Of a stretch of 55,450 nt of DNA, positions 29,214 to 38,124 are shown in pieces. Origin of the DNA: an uncultured Oscillospiraceae bacterium (GTDB lineage Bacteria; Bacillota; Clostridia; Oscillospirales; Ruminococcaceae); contig CAKSPC010000011.1 in NCBI GenBank assembly GCA_934481445.1, positions 1-55,450 of the forward strand, written 5' to 3'. The notes below the pieces were generated by a model. The model ran no database searches and was not told the origin of the DNA. It was given only the letters and a program-made list of their open reading frames with translations. Position numbers and translations under genes: made by a program. Within the stretch, counting starts at the first letter, position 1; each line of letters begins with the position of its first letter.

Positions 29214-29489
29214 TCATTCTCCCATCGTCATCATAGTCTTTTTCCGCGCGGCGTCAGTTGTGACAAATATCAATGTACCGTCTGAAATGTGGTATTGTGC
29301 GGATATCATTCCGCCCACCACGGCATTCCGGGTGTTATCTCTGCAAATATCATACGGAGTATCACCCCATTCACCGCGGATGTACTTCAGCAGAATGTCG
29401 CTGACTTCATCGCGAAAGACCGCATCGCTCGCAAGTCTACGCTGAATATCAATGCTCTGCTGAAGATTACCAATTTTGAAAGATATCAA
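29214..29489 (-). CDS. Small phage protein of unknown function
   Basis: 91 residues from a TTG at 29489 (GAGGA six bases upstream). The core RGEWGDTPYDICRDN ... VVGGMISAQYHISDGTLIFV is a pattern seen in replication modules of clostridial phages; no function is known. It overlaps nothing but is two bases from the ssDNA-binding gene and four from the helicase gene, within the replication operon. A TGATATC-type motif lies over its start. Confidence 0.7.
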   Translation of the reverse strand: MISFKIGNLQQSIDIQRRLASDAVFRDEVSDILLKYIRGEWGDTPYDICRDNTRNAVVGGMISAQYHISDGTLIFVTTDAARKKTMMTMGE

Positions 29490-29491
29490 TG

Positions 29492-29947
29492 TCAGTCCTC
29501 CTCAGCGAACCGGTCGACCTTCTGCGTAACACAAATTGCCTGAAGATAAGCTGTGCGACCGGTTTCACCGTTGACTTCCCAGTTATAAGGCCGAATATCA
29601 AGGTCCACTCCGAGAATATCAATGTTGTCAAGTATCCCTACGGTTTCCTCGCTGAGCTTGTTCTTAACACCATTGGTCCTGAGGTAAACAGCGGGACCGT
29701 GCTCGTTGAACTTCAGCTTTACCTTGAGATAGCGGAACGGCTCTTCGCCCTCCTCACGGGGCGGCTTCACCGTAACGTTCCAGCCGCGGTCAGTAAGCTC
29801 TTTAGCCTTCTCGTCATCAGGTATAACGACCGCAAAGTTGCGGTCTCCCTCACGGTTGTACTTCCCCGGAGCGCCGGAGAAGTTGCGGAAGATGACCTTA
29901 GCGTTGTCGATCTGAAGAATGTCGTTGGGTGCGTATGTAATGTTCAT
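29492..29947 (-). CDS. Probable ssDNA-binding (OB-fold) protein
   Basis: 151 residues from the ATG at 29947 (AAAGGAG upstream). The order IDNAKVIFRNFSGAPGKYNR, DRNFAVVIPDDEKAKEL, NVTVKPPREEGEEPFRYLKV and PYNWEVNGETGRTAYLQAI matches a family of phage proteins next to DNA polymerase that is predicted to bind ssDNA through an OB fold. The acidic C-terminal tip (RFAEED) fits an SSB-like protein-interaction tail. Located between polymerase and helicase genes. Confidence 0.65.
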   Translation of the reverse strand: MNITYAPNDILQIDNAKVIFRNFSGAPGKYNREGDRNFAVVIPDDEKAKELTDRGWNVTVKPPREEGEEPFRYLKVKLKFNEHGPAVYLRTNGVKNKLSEETVGILDNIDILGVDLDIRPYNWEVNGETGRTAYLQAICVTQKVDRFAEED

Positions 29948-29974
29948 AGTTTTACTCCTTTGAAATATCAATGC

Positions 29975-32900
29975 TCAGAACGGATAAATATCATACCCGA
30001 GCTTGCAATACATGTCGTGTTCATTGTCCGTAAAGTTTGCACAACCGGTGCACATAAATCTGCCGCATGGCATACCGTGCGGGCAGGTGTCCTCAGGCGG
30101 CCAGTTTCCCTGCGCCCTCGGAACGGGCTCGTCCGAAACGAATTGCTCAAAGTCCCCGTATTCGGATATAGCCTCGACCGCCTTATTTACGAGAATATCA
30201 TAGTAACCTCTGTCAATATCAGTCTCCTTTCCAAGCTGCTTTACCATCTCTGCCTCAAGCCAGCGATAGTCCTTTGTCCCACCGACAGAAGAATATCTTC
30301 CATCGCTCTCGCGCAGAAGCACTCCGCCTCCGAAGCCTGCCTTTATCGGGCAGAACTGCCCCACCTTGCCTATAAAGTGGTAGGAGTGTCCCTGTGCAAT
30401 GCGCTCGTCAAGCGCTTCGTCTGAAATATCAGCATACCTGCCCAGCAATTCGCTTTCCCTTTGCATGAGTCTCTCTGACTTCTTACGAAGCGCCTTTACC
30501 GCCTCGTATTCGGAAACATCAAGAAGACCTTCGTTCATGTCAAGGTACATCGACCCGCTCACCGACTTGGTTTCACACATATCACCAAAACAAATATCTT
30601 CCTTGGTAAACAGCTTCTTAAACACATACGGCACCTGAAACTGCGTGCCCGTCGCTGTCCATTCACCGGGGTGCTTCTTGTTGCCCTTACAAATATCTTT
30701 TTCGCTGTTGACGTATTCCTCGCCGTAAATATCAATGCAGTGTTCCGCCGTCGCGTACTTTGCAATATAAACGGCGTCGTTCACAAGACACATACGGTCA
30801 TATGTAGCTTCGTGCTCGAAATTATAACCGTAAAGCCTGCCGTATTCCTGCACGAACGCGATAATTTCGGGCGTCGCATTCGGTATCTTGATAGAATCCG
30901 TTTTGATATGTGCCACCACAAATCCCCGCTCCTGTACTTCGTGCCGGAGGTTCACCATAAACAGTGCACCTCTCTTCGCCACGATGTTGTCAACATTGTG
31001 AATATCGCGGAACGGGTTGTCGAACTTTGCCGCCGTAAGTCCGTAAACAGAGTTTATGGCGATTTTCAGCGCCTGTGCCAGATCGTCCGCAGAACTCTCA
31101 TCTTCAAGATACTTCCCGAGTACCCCGCCCAGCATTGAGCGTGCTTTATTGAAATCCTTGTGTTTTATCGCAATGCGCGCATTCAGAATATCATTGAACC
31201 GCGCCGTGTATTCATCGCCGAATAGGTTCTCAGCAACAACGCTCGACGGGTGCATTGAAGCAATATCAAGCAGCGCGACATCACCGTAGATGCCGGGCGT
31301 TGCAAATACATATCCGCCTTCTCCGACTTCCTCCCCACGATACGTGGACACACCCTTTTCATAAGAATATCCCGGAAAGAACGGCCTCCCCTCCTTATTA
31401 AAAACGGTGTATTCGTTAATGCGCCTACAAATATCAGTTTCAGGTATCTTGCCTCCCATAAACCGATAATTAAACCTGTCCTGCGGCTTGCGGTTTCCGC
31501 CGAATATAATTCGTGTGGTTAGTGAATTGGTAGTGTCGTTCACCGTCATTCCCGCAATATCAGCCAGCACCTGCCGCGCAGTAAAGTCGGCTTTTCTCGC
31601 GTTGAATACTGCCTCCGTCGCAAGAACGTCGTTGTCACAGTACTCCGCTACCTTATCCCACATATCTTCGGGGACAGGCTTGTCCCACGGAAGCCCCAGC
31701 TCCTGATGATGTATCCCAAGCTCTATCTCGAACTTTTTCAGCGACTGCTTCTTGCTTGAGAAGTCGTAAATATCAGTGTAAGACAAATTGTACGCCTCGC
31801 CGAAGAAGCCCTTGCCCTCGTTGATGATTTTCTGCGACAGCTCGTAAAGCTGCGGAATATCATACCCGATGAGCCTTGCATAAAGGATATGATTATCGTA
31901 CCGCCGGTTGTTAAAACCCACTAATCTGTACCGCACAAGCTCCTCAATATCAGCAGGCTTAGGATTTATCATGCGGATAACCTTGTTCTCCGCACCGGCT
32001 TTCTTCCAGTTCACAAGAAACAAATTCGGAAACACCTCGATATCAAAGAATATCAATATTGTATCCTTGTCAGTCGAAATGTCGGGCGGGTTCGGGTCTT
32101 CCGATTTGAACCTCATCTTGTGAACCAGCTTCAGGCAGTAGTCGGCGTTGTTGGTACTCTGCGCCGCAAACGCCAGAATATCATTCTGCATATCGGACAC
32201 ATCGTACCCCTTGCCGCTCGCATACATATCCTCAAGCCCCTTAAATATAAAGTCGATGCTCGGTTTGGTGTTGGCATGGTACTCTTTCCTTAAGTTGCGC
32301 TTGATGAACGTTCGCAGTGAACGTTCGCTGTTGAGCCCGTTAAAATCTATCACATTCCTCTCTCCTTTCAAAGGCAGCCCCGAGCCTATCTCGGCAATAG
32401 GCAGGCTGTTACATTCCGTCAGTTTTCGCCGTAAAGAACTTTTGCCGGTAAATATCTTTATCTCAATATGGTCGTCAAAGACCCTGCTGAGTTTTGATAC
32501 GTCCCCGGTGTAAATATAATGCAGGTGGATGCCCTCTCCACCCTTGCTGAGCTCTGCATATGTCGGCGGAAACTCTGAAGCAGCCTTGATATTAAGTTCG
32601 CGTGATTTCTTTCCATCAGGGCCGCAAATATCAAAGTCAACAACGATATGCTGCAGCGGCGGCTTTACATAATGCACCCTGCCTGTGTCAATATCAGCAA
32701 GTGTAGTCGTAACATTGTCCCACTTCTTCACGGGAATATCGTTCTCGTTTGCATACTGTGCAGGGCAGTCGCGGCAAATATCATCAAAGACCGATGAAGC
32801 GCCGTCAAATATCAGCCAGCTTTCCTGCTTCGGCAGCTCTGTTTTTTCAGGCTTTTCACCCCCGACCTCGAACCGTTCCGTGCGGAATCCCTTATATAGG

Positions 32901-34168
32901 CTGCGAACCCTCGATCCGTCCTCTGTCACGCAGCGTTCGGAATATTCGCGGAAGTAGTTCTTAAGCTCCTCCTTGAAAACTCTCTGCGAATAAGGATAAG
33001 AAACCTTGGCATCTTCGCACCATGTCTTATATCTCTCCCACGCCGAGCGAAGCGTCGTCGAGTCGTCTTTAAGAAACACACTGTACGCGTCCAGAATATA
33101 ATTGTAGAAGTCGTTTGAAGCGCCCATCATCTCGGTCGGGATATAATCGTCAAAATATCCCGGGTCTGAAAGATAGACCTCCTTACAGTGGTACGCAATT
33201 CCGCTCAGTTCAAAGGATATCTTTTTCATCAGCGAGTGATACTCCGCCGAAGGTATCTTGTTTCCCGTCGGCGAAATATCAATAAGCCTTCGTATAAGAC
33301 CTGACTTTGCGTCTGTTATCCTCACAGGCTTATTCGTGCCCATGAAGAGAAAGCACTTGAACGAGCTCGCATACGCTGATTTGAACTTCTCGTTGACAGT
33401 CATCAGCTCGTGTGAAACAAGACTGTTCAAACGGGTGTTATCCTCTATGTGCGATAAATCGCCATCGTGCTGTATAGCCACAAGCGGATTTGTCTTGAAC
33501 GCCTCCAGCGCAAACGCATTGTTTGATGAACCCAGCGCCCGTGCGTCAAACACCGTGTAATATCCGTCAAACAGTTTCTGAATTATATTCAGTATCGTGG
33601 ATTTACCCGTACCTGCTGCGCCGTAAAGAACCGCAAATTTCTGAATGCTCTTGGAGTCGCCGGTGACAATAGCCCCGATAGCCCATTCTATCTTACGGCG
33701 TTCCTGTTCCGAATATAAAACGGACAGCAGTCTGTCATAGGCGCTTATATCACCCTTAATAAGAGGATACGACAGGCGCTTGCTGGAATAATCATTGCGC
33801 TCATAAGGGTCGTCCGAAAATATAATTTTCTCGTCCAGCATATGAAAGCAGTCGCGCATCTGCTTCTGACAGTATTTGTGCCAGCAGTCGATCATACCCG
33901 AGCCGCTGTCCCACATATGAAGCACCCTTACGTTGTTTCCCTCAAAGCGCGAGCGATTTTCCTCAAAATATCCATCCAACTCCCTGTCTATAAGCTGAAG
34001 AACGTCCTGTTCGTTCGTAGACCACATACCGCGCTCCTCCACCCACACGGCATAAAAATCCCCGCCCCGGATCATGAGGTCGGCGGGGGTCTTGATAATG
34101 AATTTCGGGTAAATTTCAACAACGCCCTGCTTCGGGCTTCTGGTTGACACCATCATAAATTCCAGCAC
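29975..34168 (-). CDS. Helicase-primase-DNA polymerase B fusion protein
   Basis: 1397 residues from a GTG at 34168 (GGAGG eight bases upstream). Residues ~1-430: D5-type N-terminal region and SF3 helicase with Walker A GAAGTGKS (183-190), FLFMGTNKP (273-281) and the RR finger region GLIRRLID (290-297). Residues ~450-640: archaeo-eukaryotic primase-like domain with VVDFDICG (509-516), SKGGEGIHLH (541-550) and IKIFTGKSS (570-578). Residues ~700-860: DEDDy 3'-5' exonuclease with FFDIEV (707-712), VGFNNRRYDNH (750-760) and YCDNDVLATE (843-852). Residues ~960-1140: family B polymerase with motif A LLDIASMHPS (966-975), motif B LKIAINSVYG (1034-1043) and motif C HIKTDSIKI (1087-1095, KTDS instead of DTDS). 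The end has a Cys-rich knuckle (CPHGMPCGRFMCTGC). It would form a one-chain replisome. The primase call is the least certain part. Confidence 0.87.
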   Translation of the reverse strand: MLEFMMVSTRSPKQGVVEIYPKFIIKTPADLMIRGGDFYAVWVEERGMWSTNEQDVLQLIDRELDGYFEENRSRFEGNNVRVLHMWDSGSGMIDCWHKYCQKQMRDCFHMLDEKIIFSDDPYERNDYSSKRLSYPLIKGDISAYDRLLSVLYSEQERRKIEWAIGAIVTGDSKSIQKFAVLYGAAGTGKSTILNIIQKLFDGYYTVFDARALGSSNNAFALEAFKTNPLVAIQHDGDLSHIEDNTRLNSLVSHELMTVNEKFKSAYASSFKCFLFMGTNKPVRITDAKSGLIRRLIDISPTGNKIPSAEYHSLMKKISFELSGIAYHCKEVYLSDPGYFDDYIPTEMMGASNDFYNYILDAYSVFLKDDSTTLRSAWERYKTWCEDAKVSYPYSQRVFKEELKNYFREYSERCVTEDGSRVRSLYKGFRTERFEVGGEKPEKTELPKQESWLIFDGASSVFDDICRDCPAQYANENDIPVKKWDNVTTTLADIDTGRVHYVKPPLQHIVVDFDICGPDGKKSRELNIKAASEFPPTYAELSKGGEGIHLHYIYTGDVSKLSRVFDDHIEIKIFTGKSSLRRKLTECNSLPIAEIGSGLPLKGERNVIDFNGLNSERSLRTFIKRNLRKEYHANTKPSIDFIFKGLEDMYASGKGYDVSDMQNDILAFAAQSTNNADYCLKLVHKMRFKSEDPNPPDISTDKDTILIFFDIEVFPNLFLVNWKKAGAENKVIRMINPKPADIEELVRYRLVGFNNRRYDNHILYARLIGYDIPQLYELSQKIINEGKGFFGEAYNLSYTDIYDFSSKKQSLKKFEIELGIHHQELGLPWDKPVPEDMWDKVAEYCDNDVLATEAVFNARKADFTARQVLADIAGMTVNDTTNSLTTRIIFGGNRKPQDRFNYRFMGGKIPETDICRRINEYTVFNKEGRPFFPGYSYEKGVSTYRGEEVGEGGYVFATPGIYGDVALLDIASMHPSSVVAENLFGDEYTARFNDILNARIAIKHKDFNKARSMLGGVLGKYLEDESSADDLAQALKIAINSVYGLTAAKFDNPFRDIHNVDNIVAKRGALFMVNLRHEVQERGFVVAHIKTDSIKIPNATPEIIAFVQEYGRLYGYNFEHEATYDRMCLVNDAVYIAKYATAEHCIDIYGEEYVNSEKDICKGNKKHPGEWTATGTQFQVPYVFKKLFTKEDICFGDMCETKSVSGSMYLDMNEGLLDVSEYEAVKALRKKSERLMQRESELLGRYADISDEALDERIAQGHSYHFIGKVGQFCPIKAGFGGGVLLRESDGRYSSVGGTKDYRWLEAEMVKQLGKETDIDRGYYDILVNKAVEAISEYGDFEQFVSDEPVPRAQGNWPPEDTCPHGMPCGRFMCTGCANFTDNEHDMYCKLGYDIYPF

Positions 34169-34198
34169 CGCCTGCGCCTCCTTTCCGAAATATCAATG

Positions 34199-34393
34199 TC
34201 AGTTCCCGGTCTCACATCCCAGTTCCTTGAGGGTGTTCTCCAGATGTGCAATCCTGTTTTCCAGCGTTATCATTTTGTTTATCACAGCAAGGCCGCCAAT
34301 CGCAAGTCCGAACCCCAGCAGAGCGTTCGTTCCATTCTGCCTGCGTATAAAATCCCCAACCTTGGGGTTTACGAGAATATAATTGTTTGTCAT
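34199..34393 (-). CDS. Small membrane/coiled-coil protein
   Basis: 64 residues: membrane segment (ALLGFGLAIGGLAVI) followed by a short coiled coil (LENRIAHLENTLKELG). GGAGGAATTACT precedes the ATG. It lies just upstream of the replisome gene. Not recognised; it may tether a complex to the membrane. Confidence 0.65.
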   Translation of the reverse strand: MTNNYILVNPKVGDFIRRQNGTNALLGFGLAIGGLAVINKMITLENRIAHLENTLKELGCETGN

Positions 34394-34411
34394 AGTAATT
34401 CCTCCAAAATA

Positions 34412-34948
34412 TCAACACATTCGTTCATCGAGATACAAGCACATCTGATACCATATCTCGACCTTGCGCATATCACGGTCGGGGTATGAAACCGTAAACA
34501 GCCCTCCCCGCCCGTTTCTGCAATATTTTCTGTCCAGAAACTCATCTGTGATACGACGTACCTCAAGAATATCAACGCGCCCATTAGTCTGCTCGTCAAT
34601 ACCCAGCGACCGCAGCATATCACAGAACATTCTGCCCGTATACTCAGAAATATCATCGTCGATTATCTGCTCTGCACACCTTAGACACAGCGCAGTCATC
34701 ATCTCAAATACACTGCACGGGATATTCCCCATAGCCTCCGAAATATCATCGCCCGAGATACCGTTCTCATACCCGAAGCGGTATCTCAGAGCAACACCGT
34801 CCATTTCGCGGTTCTTGTCCATTTCGAGAACATATCTGAACGGAATATCATCCAGCACCCCGAGCAGCTCCGAGTAATCGCAGATGGTGTCATTGATATT
34901 TAATGACACCATCCACTTAAAGTATCTAGCTCTGATATCTTCGCGCAT
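34412..34948 (-). CDS. Conserved phage protein of unknown function
   Basis: 178 residues. DYSELLGVLDDIPFRYVLEM followed by DKNREMDGVALRYRFGYE is a recurrent block in clostridial phage early regions (helical, with the R-x-DG-x-x-LRYRFG signature), but without known function. Its start has only a weak ribosome site and follows the preceding gene's stop by one base, so it is probably coupled. Confidence 0.7.
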   Translation of the reverse strand: MREDIRARYFKWMVSLNINDTICDYSELLGVLDDIPFRYVLEMDKNREMDGVALRYRFGYENGISGDDISEAMGNIPCSVFEMMTALCLRCAEQIIDDDISEYTGRMFCDMLRSLGIDEQTNGRVDILEVRRITDEFLDRKYCRNGRGGLFTVSYPDRDMRKVEIWYQMCLYLDERMC

Positions 34949-34949
34949 A

Positions 34950-35522
34950 TCAGCCTAAAGTCTTTCCGGGGTAAGCCTTCTCAAAATAGTCTTTGAAATT
35001 TCTCCTATCGAGAAGCACCTCATAATCTACACGAAGCTCGTCATTGCGGACATATACAGAATCGTCTTCATACTCGCCGAAGCTGTCAAGCGCCTTGTCT
35101 CCGAGAATATCAGCAGGGTTATGAATGATCTCGTCGTTTTCGTCGGTAAGATATCCGTCCCCCCAATAATTAAGGCTTATCTGCTCATAATCCAGTTCGC
35201 CAAAAGAGTCGGGGGATATCGTATATGCCGCAGAGGGGGATCTCTCCGAAATATCAGCAGCCTTCTTCCCGTCGTAACCGTTCTCCTTAACTGTCTTGTA
35301 ATAATCCATCAAGTCCTCACGTTTCTCCTCGGAAACATCAGCAGGCTTCTCATCATCCTCCGAAATATCAGCAGCGCCCGCTCTAGCCTTATAGACTTCC
35401 TTGACGGAGTCTATCTCCTCGCGCGCCAGCATTTCGAATCTTCTCTTCGCGAACATCCACGCCCCCGCCGCTCCAACAGCAGCTCCTACGCAGAATATCA
35501 GCATTCCCGTTATCTTGCTCAT
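34950..35522 (-). CDS. Membrane-anchored phage protein of unknown function
   Basis: 190 residues: N-terminal membrane segment (GMLIFCVGAAVGAAGAWMFA), a long acidic linker with repeated ADISE/ADVSE/ADILG pieces, and a C-terminal domain (DYEVLLDRRNFKDYFEKAYP). The ADIS pieces are where the dispersed TGATATT heptamer is translated. GTAGGAGGAACAGAGC precedes the ATG. Family is common in early regions of such phages; function unknown. Confidence 0.7.
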   Translation of the reverse strand: MSKITGMLIFCVGAAVGAAGAWMFAKRRFEMLAREEIDSVKEVYKARAGAADISEDDEKPADVSEEKREDLMDYYKTVKENGYDGKKAADISERSPSAAYTISPDSFGELDYEQISLNYWGDGYLTDENDEIIHNPADILGDKALDSFGEYEDDSVYVRNDELRVDYEVLLDRRNFKDYFEKAYPGKTLG

Positions 35523-35872
35523 GCTCTGTTCCTCCTACTCTCGCCAAAGCGCTTAAATGCTTCCGCTGTGCCTTTCGTACTCTCGCCAAGGTTCTTGAAC
35601 GCTTCCGCTGTGCCTTTCGTACTCTCGCCAAGGTTCTTGAACGCTTCCGATGTTTCTTTCCATTCTTCATAACGTCCAACGAGCCAAACAAACGCCGCCC
35701 CCGCCGCGAATATCAGCAGACCAGCCCATGCCTTTGCAAATTCCGTAAAAATATCAGCGGCGGACAGAACCTGCCCGCTCGCCTCCATGTAATCAAGATT
35801 TCCCACCGAACCGAATGTAAATATCAGTCCCAGCGCGGAAATTGCCCCTGCTATTACCTTAGCCGTTTTCAT
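35519..35872 (-). CDS. Two-membrane-segment protein with tandem C-terminal repeats
   Basis: 117 residues: two membrane segments (VIAGAISALGLIFTF and AWAGLLIFAAGAAFVWLV) and a cytoplasmic tail of about 2.7 copies of a 14-residue unit (AFKNLGESTKGTAE). The ribosome site GAGGAGG is separated from the ATG by a TGATATTTT heptamer copy. Overlaps the next gene by four bases. The repeat tail could be length-variable between phages. Confidence 0.7.
   Translation of the reverse strand: MKTAKVIAGAISALGLIFTFGSVGNLDYMEASGQVLSAADIFTEFAKAWAGLLIFAAGAAFVWLVGRYEEWKETSEAFKNLGESTKGTAEAFKNLGESTKGTAEAFKRFGESRRNRA
35537..35650 (-). repeat. Tandem 42-bp coding repeat
   Basis: Units at 35537-35578, 35579-35620 and partial 35621-35650, nearly identical (core TCTCGCCAAGGTTCTTGAAC on the plus strand), encoding the 14-residue repeats. 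Confidence 0.92.
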
Positions 35873-35888
35873 AAAATATCATTCCTCC

Positions 35889-36797
35889 TCACATAAGGTC
35901 AAGGATATTTCCCTGAACGTTGAAGTCCAAGGTGATCACCTTGTCGCCGTCCGCGTTTTCGATTTCGTGTATGCCGAAATCAACGAAATTGTCGTAGTCG
36001 GGGTTCTCGGGGTCATAAACCCAGCCGACTATCTGCCCCATCTTTGTGCCGTCGATACCGAGGCGCTCAAACACTTCGTTCAGATATAAGTATCCACGCG
36101 CCCTGAGCCTGTCCGTAGCGTACTGCTGTTCCGCCCGCAAGCACATCATATTGTAGTCATGGTCTTTTTCCCATGCCTTGCTTGTGTCCGCCGAAAATAT
36201 CATTGAATAAGGACTTCCGCCAAGTTCCTCTGATATCTTGCTTACATTCTTCTTGACCTTCTTTTCCTTGCCTGTTTCGGGGTCAGTTTCGACAGCGTCG
36301 ATTTTTTCCTCCGAAATATCAAGCACTATGCCGCGTTCAACATCAGCGCCAAGCTTATCAGCCACGCGCTTGCGGTATTTCTTGAAACCCGCGTCAACAG
36401 TTGCATAAGCCGCCGCCAGCGCCGCGTTTCTCTTTTTCATGATGCCGTGGGACGCAAGAATGCAGGCGATAGCGCCAAATTCAACAGCAACCGCAGGTGC
36501 ATATAACAGCACCAGCTTTGCTCCGCTCTGAATATTGATGGTCAGCCTGTCCTTTCTGGCGTCATCAACGGTGTATTCCAGCTTCGGATCATCCAGCACA
36601 GTATCGACTGACTCAAGCTGTTCTTTTCTGTGTTCAAGCACCTTGCTGACCTTTGTTGTGGCAACGCAGGCCATAACCGCGCCGCCGATAACACCGGCAA
36701 TGCCGACGCCCATGAGTATAGCGGGGCTGTTTTTCTTTACAGCAAACCCGAACTTGTTTAAGGCGCCCTTAGCGCCGTTTATCATCTTGTTTGTCAT
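35889..36797 (-). CDS. DUF6353-type membrane protein, paralogue 1
   Basis: 302 residues: N-terminal membrane region with ATTKVSKVLEHRKEQL after the first segment, a second hydrophobic region (LVLLYAPAVAVEFGAIACIL), then NAALAAAYATVDAGFKKY and a soluble C-terminal domain ending in a beta-rich stretch (GIDGTKMGQIVGWVYDPENP). Two more paralogues lie at 38125 and 39406. The family (named DUF6353 in my recollection) is typical of clostridial phage early regions and has no known function. Confidence 0.75.
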   Translation of the reverse strand: MTNKMINGAKGALNKFGFAVKKNSPAILMGVGIAGVIGGAVMACVATTKVSKVLEHRKEQLESVDTVLDDPKLEYTVDDARKDRLTINIQSGAKLVLLYAPAVAVEFGAIACILASHGIMKKRNAALAAAYATVDAGFKKYRKRVADKLGADVERGIVLDISEEKIDAVETDPETGKEKKVKKNVSKISEELGGSPYSMIFSADTSKAWEKDHDYNMMCLRAEQQYATDRLRARGYLYLNEVFERLGIDGTKMGQIVGWVYDPENPDYDNFVDFGIHEIENADGDKVITLDFNVQGNILDLM

Positions 36798-37386
36798 AAT
36801 AATTCCTCCTTAAATATGAATCGTTGTTCTTGACAGAGTCTAATTTCTCCTCTTCCGGAAGTCGCAGCCAATATTTGCCTTTTCGAGTAACAAGCTCTAT
36901 TCCATCAACAGTCGTCCAACCATAGTGATTGTGTCTATCATCGTAGACACTCGGCAATCCCGCAAGATTACGCACGAGATTTTGAGTGGCGTAGCCAAAC
37001 TTGGCTATCTCTCCTGTCATCACAGATACGATACGGTCGTAAGCGTCACGATCCGGAATAGGGATATCGGTACTCTTTATAGGACTTTTAATAATAACAT
37101 TGTGCTTTTCAGAAACATCAGGTCCCCAAAAAGCTATTTCCCCACCGCAAGCGGCATACCCCGCAATATCAATAAAGCTGTCCTCCGTACCCGTACCGGT
37201 TTTGACCCGAGCCGCCTTGAACAGCACCATCAGCATGGAAACGTCCACCGCCGAAATATCAACCCCGAGGTACGCAGACCAAAGCCGCGCGATAATGCCG
37301 AAGTTATCCTCCGGCTCGCCGTATTCCGTCGTCCTGTGACCGCCGACGATTTCAGCAGCCTTGGCAAGAATATCATTCCTTGTCAT
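36769..37386 (-). CDS. DUF6378-type protein with C-terminal winged module
   Basis: 205 residues from the ATG at 37386. N-terminal domain: AAEIVGGHRTTEYGEPEDNF ... KAARVKTGTGTEDSFIDIAG, a conserved phage domain (DUF6378-like). C-terminal ~70 residues (NLAGLPSVYDDRHNHYGWTT ... YWLRLPE) resemble the C-terminus of the 195-residue protein at 37521 (LGKPNGSHTDCKYGWNSL ... FALRLP), suggesting a shared module. Overlaps paralogue 1 by 29 bases. Confidence 0.65.
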   Translation of the reverse strand: MTRNDILAKAAEIVGGHRTTEYGEPEDNFGIIARLWSAYLGVDISAVDVSMLMVLFKAARVKTGTGTEDSFIDIAGYAACGGEIAFWGPDVSEKHNVIIKSPIKSTDIPIPDRDAYDRIVSVMTGEIAKFGYATQNLVRNLAGLPSVYDDRHNHYGWTTVDGIELVTRKGKYWLRLPEEEKLDSVKNNDSYLRRNYYDKQDDKRR

Positions 37387-37501
37387 CTTCGTTATTCCTC
37401 TCTTCAAGAAATTCAAAATACTCCTCTTCTGTTGCGAAGAGAATGTATTTCCCGTCTACCATTCCGTAATAACCGTTGGTTGTTATATACCCATATGCCA
37501 T
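37373..37501 (-). CDS. 42-residue phage protein
   Basis: Begins MAYGYITTNNG-like (MAYGYITTNGYYGMVDGKYI) and ends acidic. GGAGGGTATC precedes the ATG at 37501, and its end overlaps the next gene's start by 14 bases, both good signs of a real gene. Aromatic-rich, no known family. Confidence 0.65.
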   Translation of the reverse strand: MAYGYITTNGYYGMVDGKYILFATEEEYFEFLEERNNEDDKE

Positions 37502-37520
37502 GATACCCTCCGTAAAAATA

Positions 37521-38108
37521 TCAGTTCAGCGGAATAACTCTCGGAAGTCGGAGCGCGAACCCGTTTCTCACGGAAACTATCCGCGCTGTCTTGAGTGAAT
37601 TCCACCCGTATTTGCAGTCGGTGTGACTGCCGTTGGGCTTTCCGAGCATATCATAGAGGTCGGATACACTCACCAGCCCGTATTTGTCGATCGCAGCGTT
37701 CATCTCGTCCAGTATCAGCTCCGCGTCGCCGTAGCTTTCCAGAACGATGTCGTCGACCTCATAGAGATTACGAATATCAAACCTTTTTTCAGAGCTCTCC
37801 TTTGGGTATCCCCCGCGGTAGCTTCCCAACGAGGCAGAATATCGGTTCTTCTTTGAGGATTCGCCGTTAAGCGCAACATCGACCGCGTCGCTCAGTGTCC
37901 GCTTGACAGCCGGGACAATGACGTTGTACCAGACGTAGCTTTTCACGTCGGAAATATCATCTGAGATGAAAGCGCTGAGAAATCTCCTCAGTCCGCCTTT
38001 CTTCTCCGTCCTGACGTTTCCGACAATAACCTTGCCGACAGGCTTCCTTTCAGGCTCTGCTGCCGACTTTTCGCGTGATTTCAGCGAGTTTGAAGGGTAG
38101 TTCTCCAC
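37521..38108 (-). CDS. Phage protein with C-terminal module shared with the DUF6378-type protein
   Basis: 195 residues from a GTG at 38108, with GGAGG ten bases upstream and a TGATATT copy in the spacer. A basic N-terminal region leads to FLSAFISDDISDVKSYVWYN-VIVPAVKRTLSDAV, a conserved helical block of clostridial phage proteins, then a low-complexity region with Ser/Tyr/Gly, and the module YDMLGKPNGSHTDCKYGWNS. Function unknown. Confidence 0.65.
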   Translation of the reverse strand: MENYPSNSLKSREKSAAEPERKPVGKVIVGNVRTEKKGGLRRFLSAFISDDISDVKSYVWYNVIVPAVKRTLSDAVDVALNGESSKKNRYSASLGSYRGGYPKESSEKRFDIRNLYEVDDIVLESYGDAELILDEMNAAIDKYGLVSVSDLYDMLGKPNGSHTDCKYGWNSLKTARIVSVRNGFALRLPRVIPLN

Positions 38109-38124
38109 AAATATCAATCCTCCT

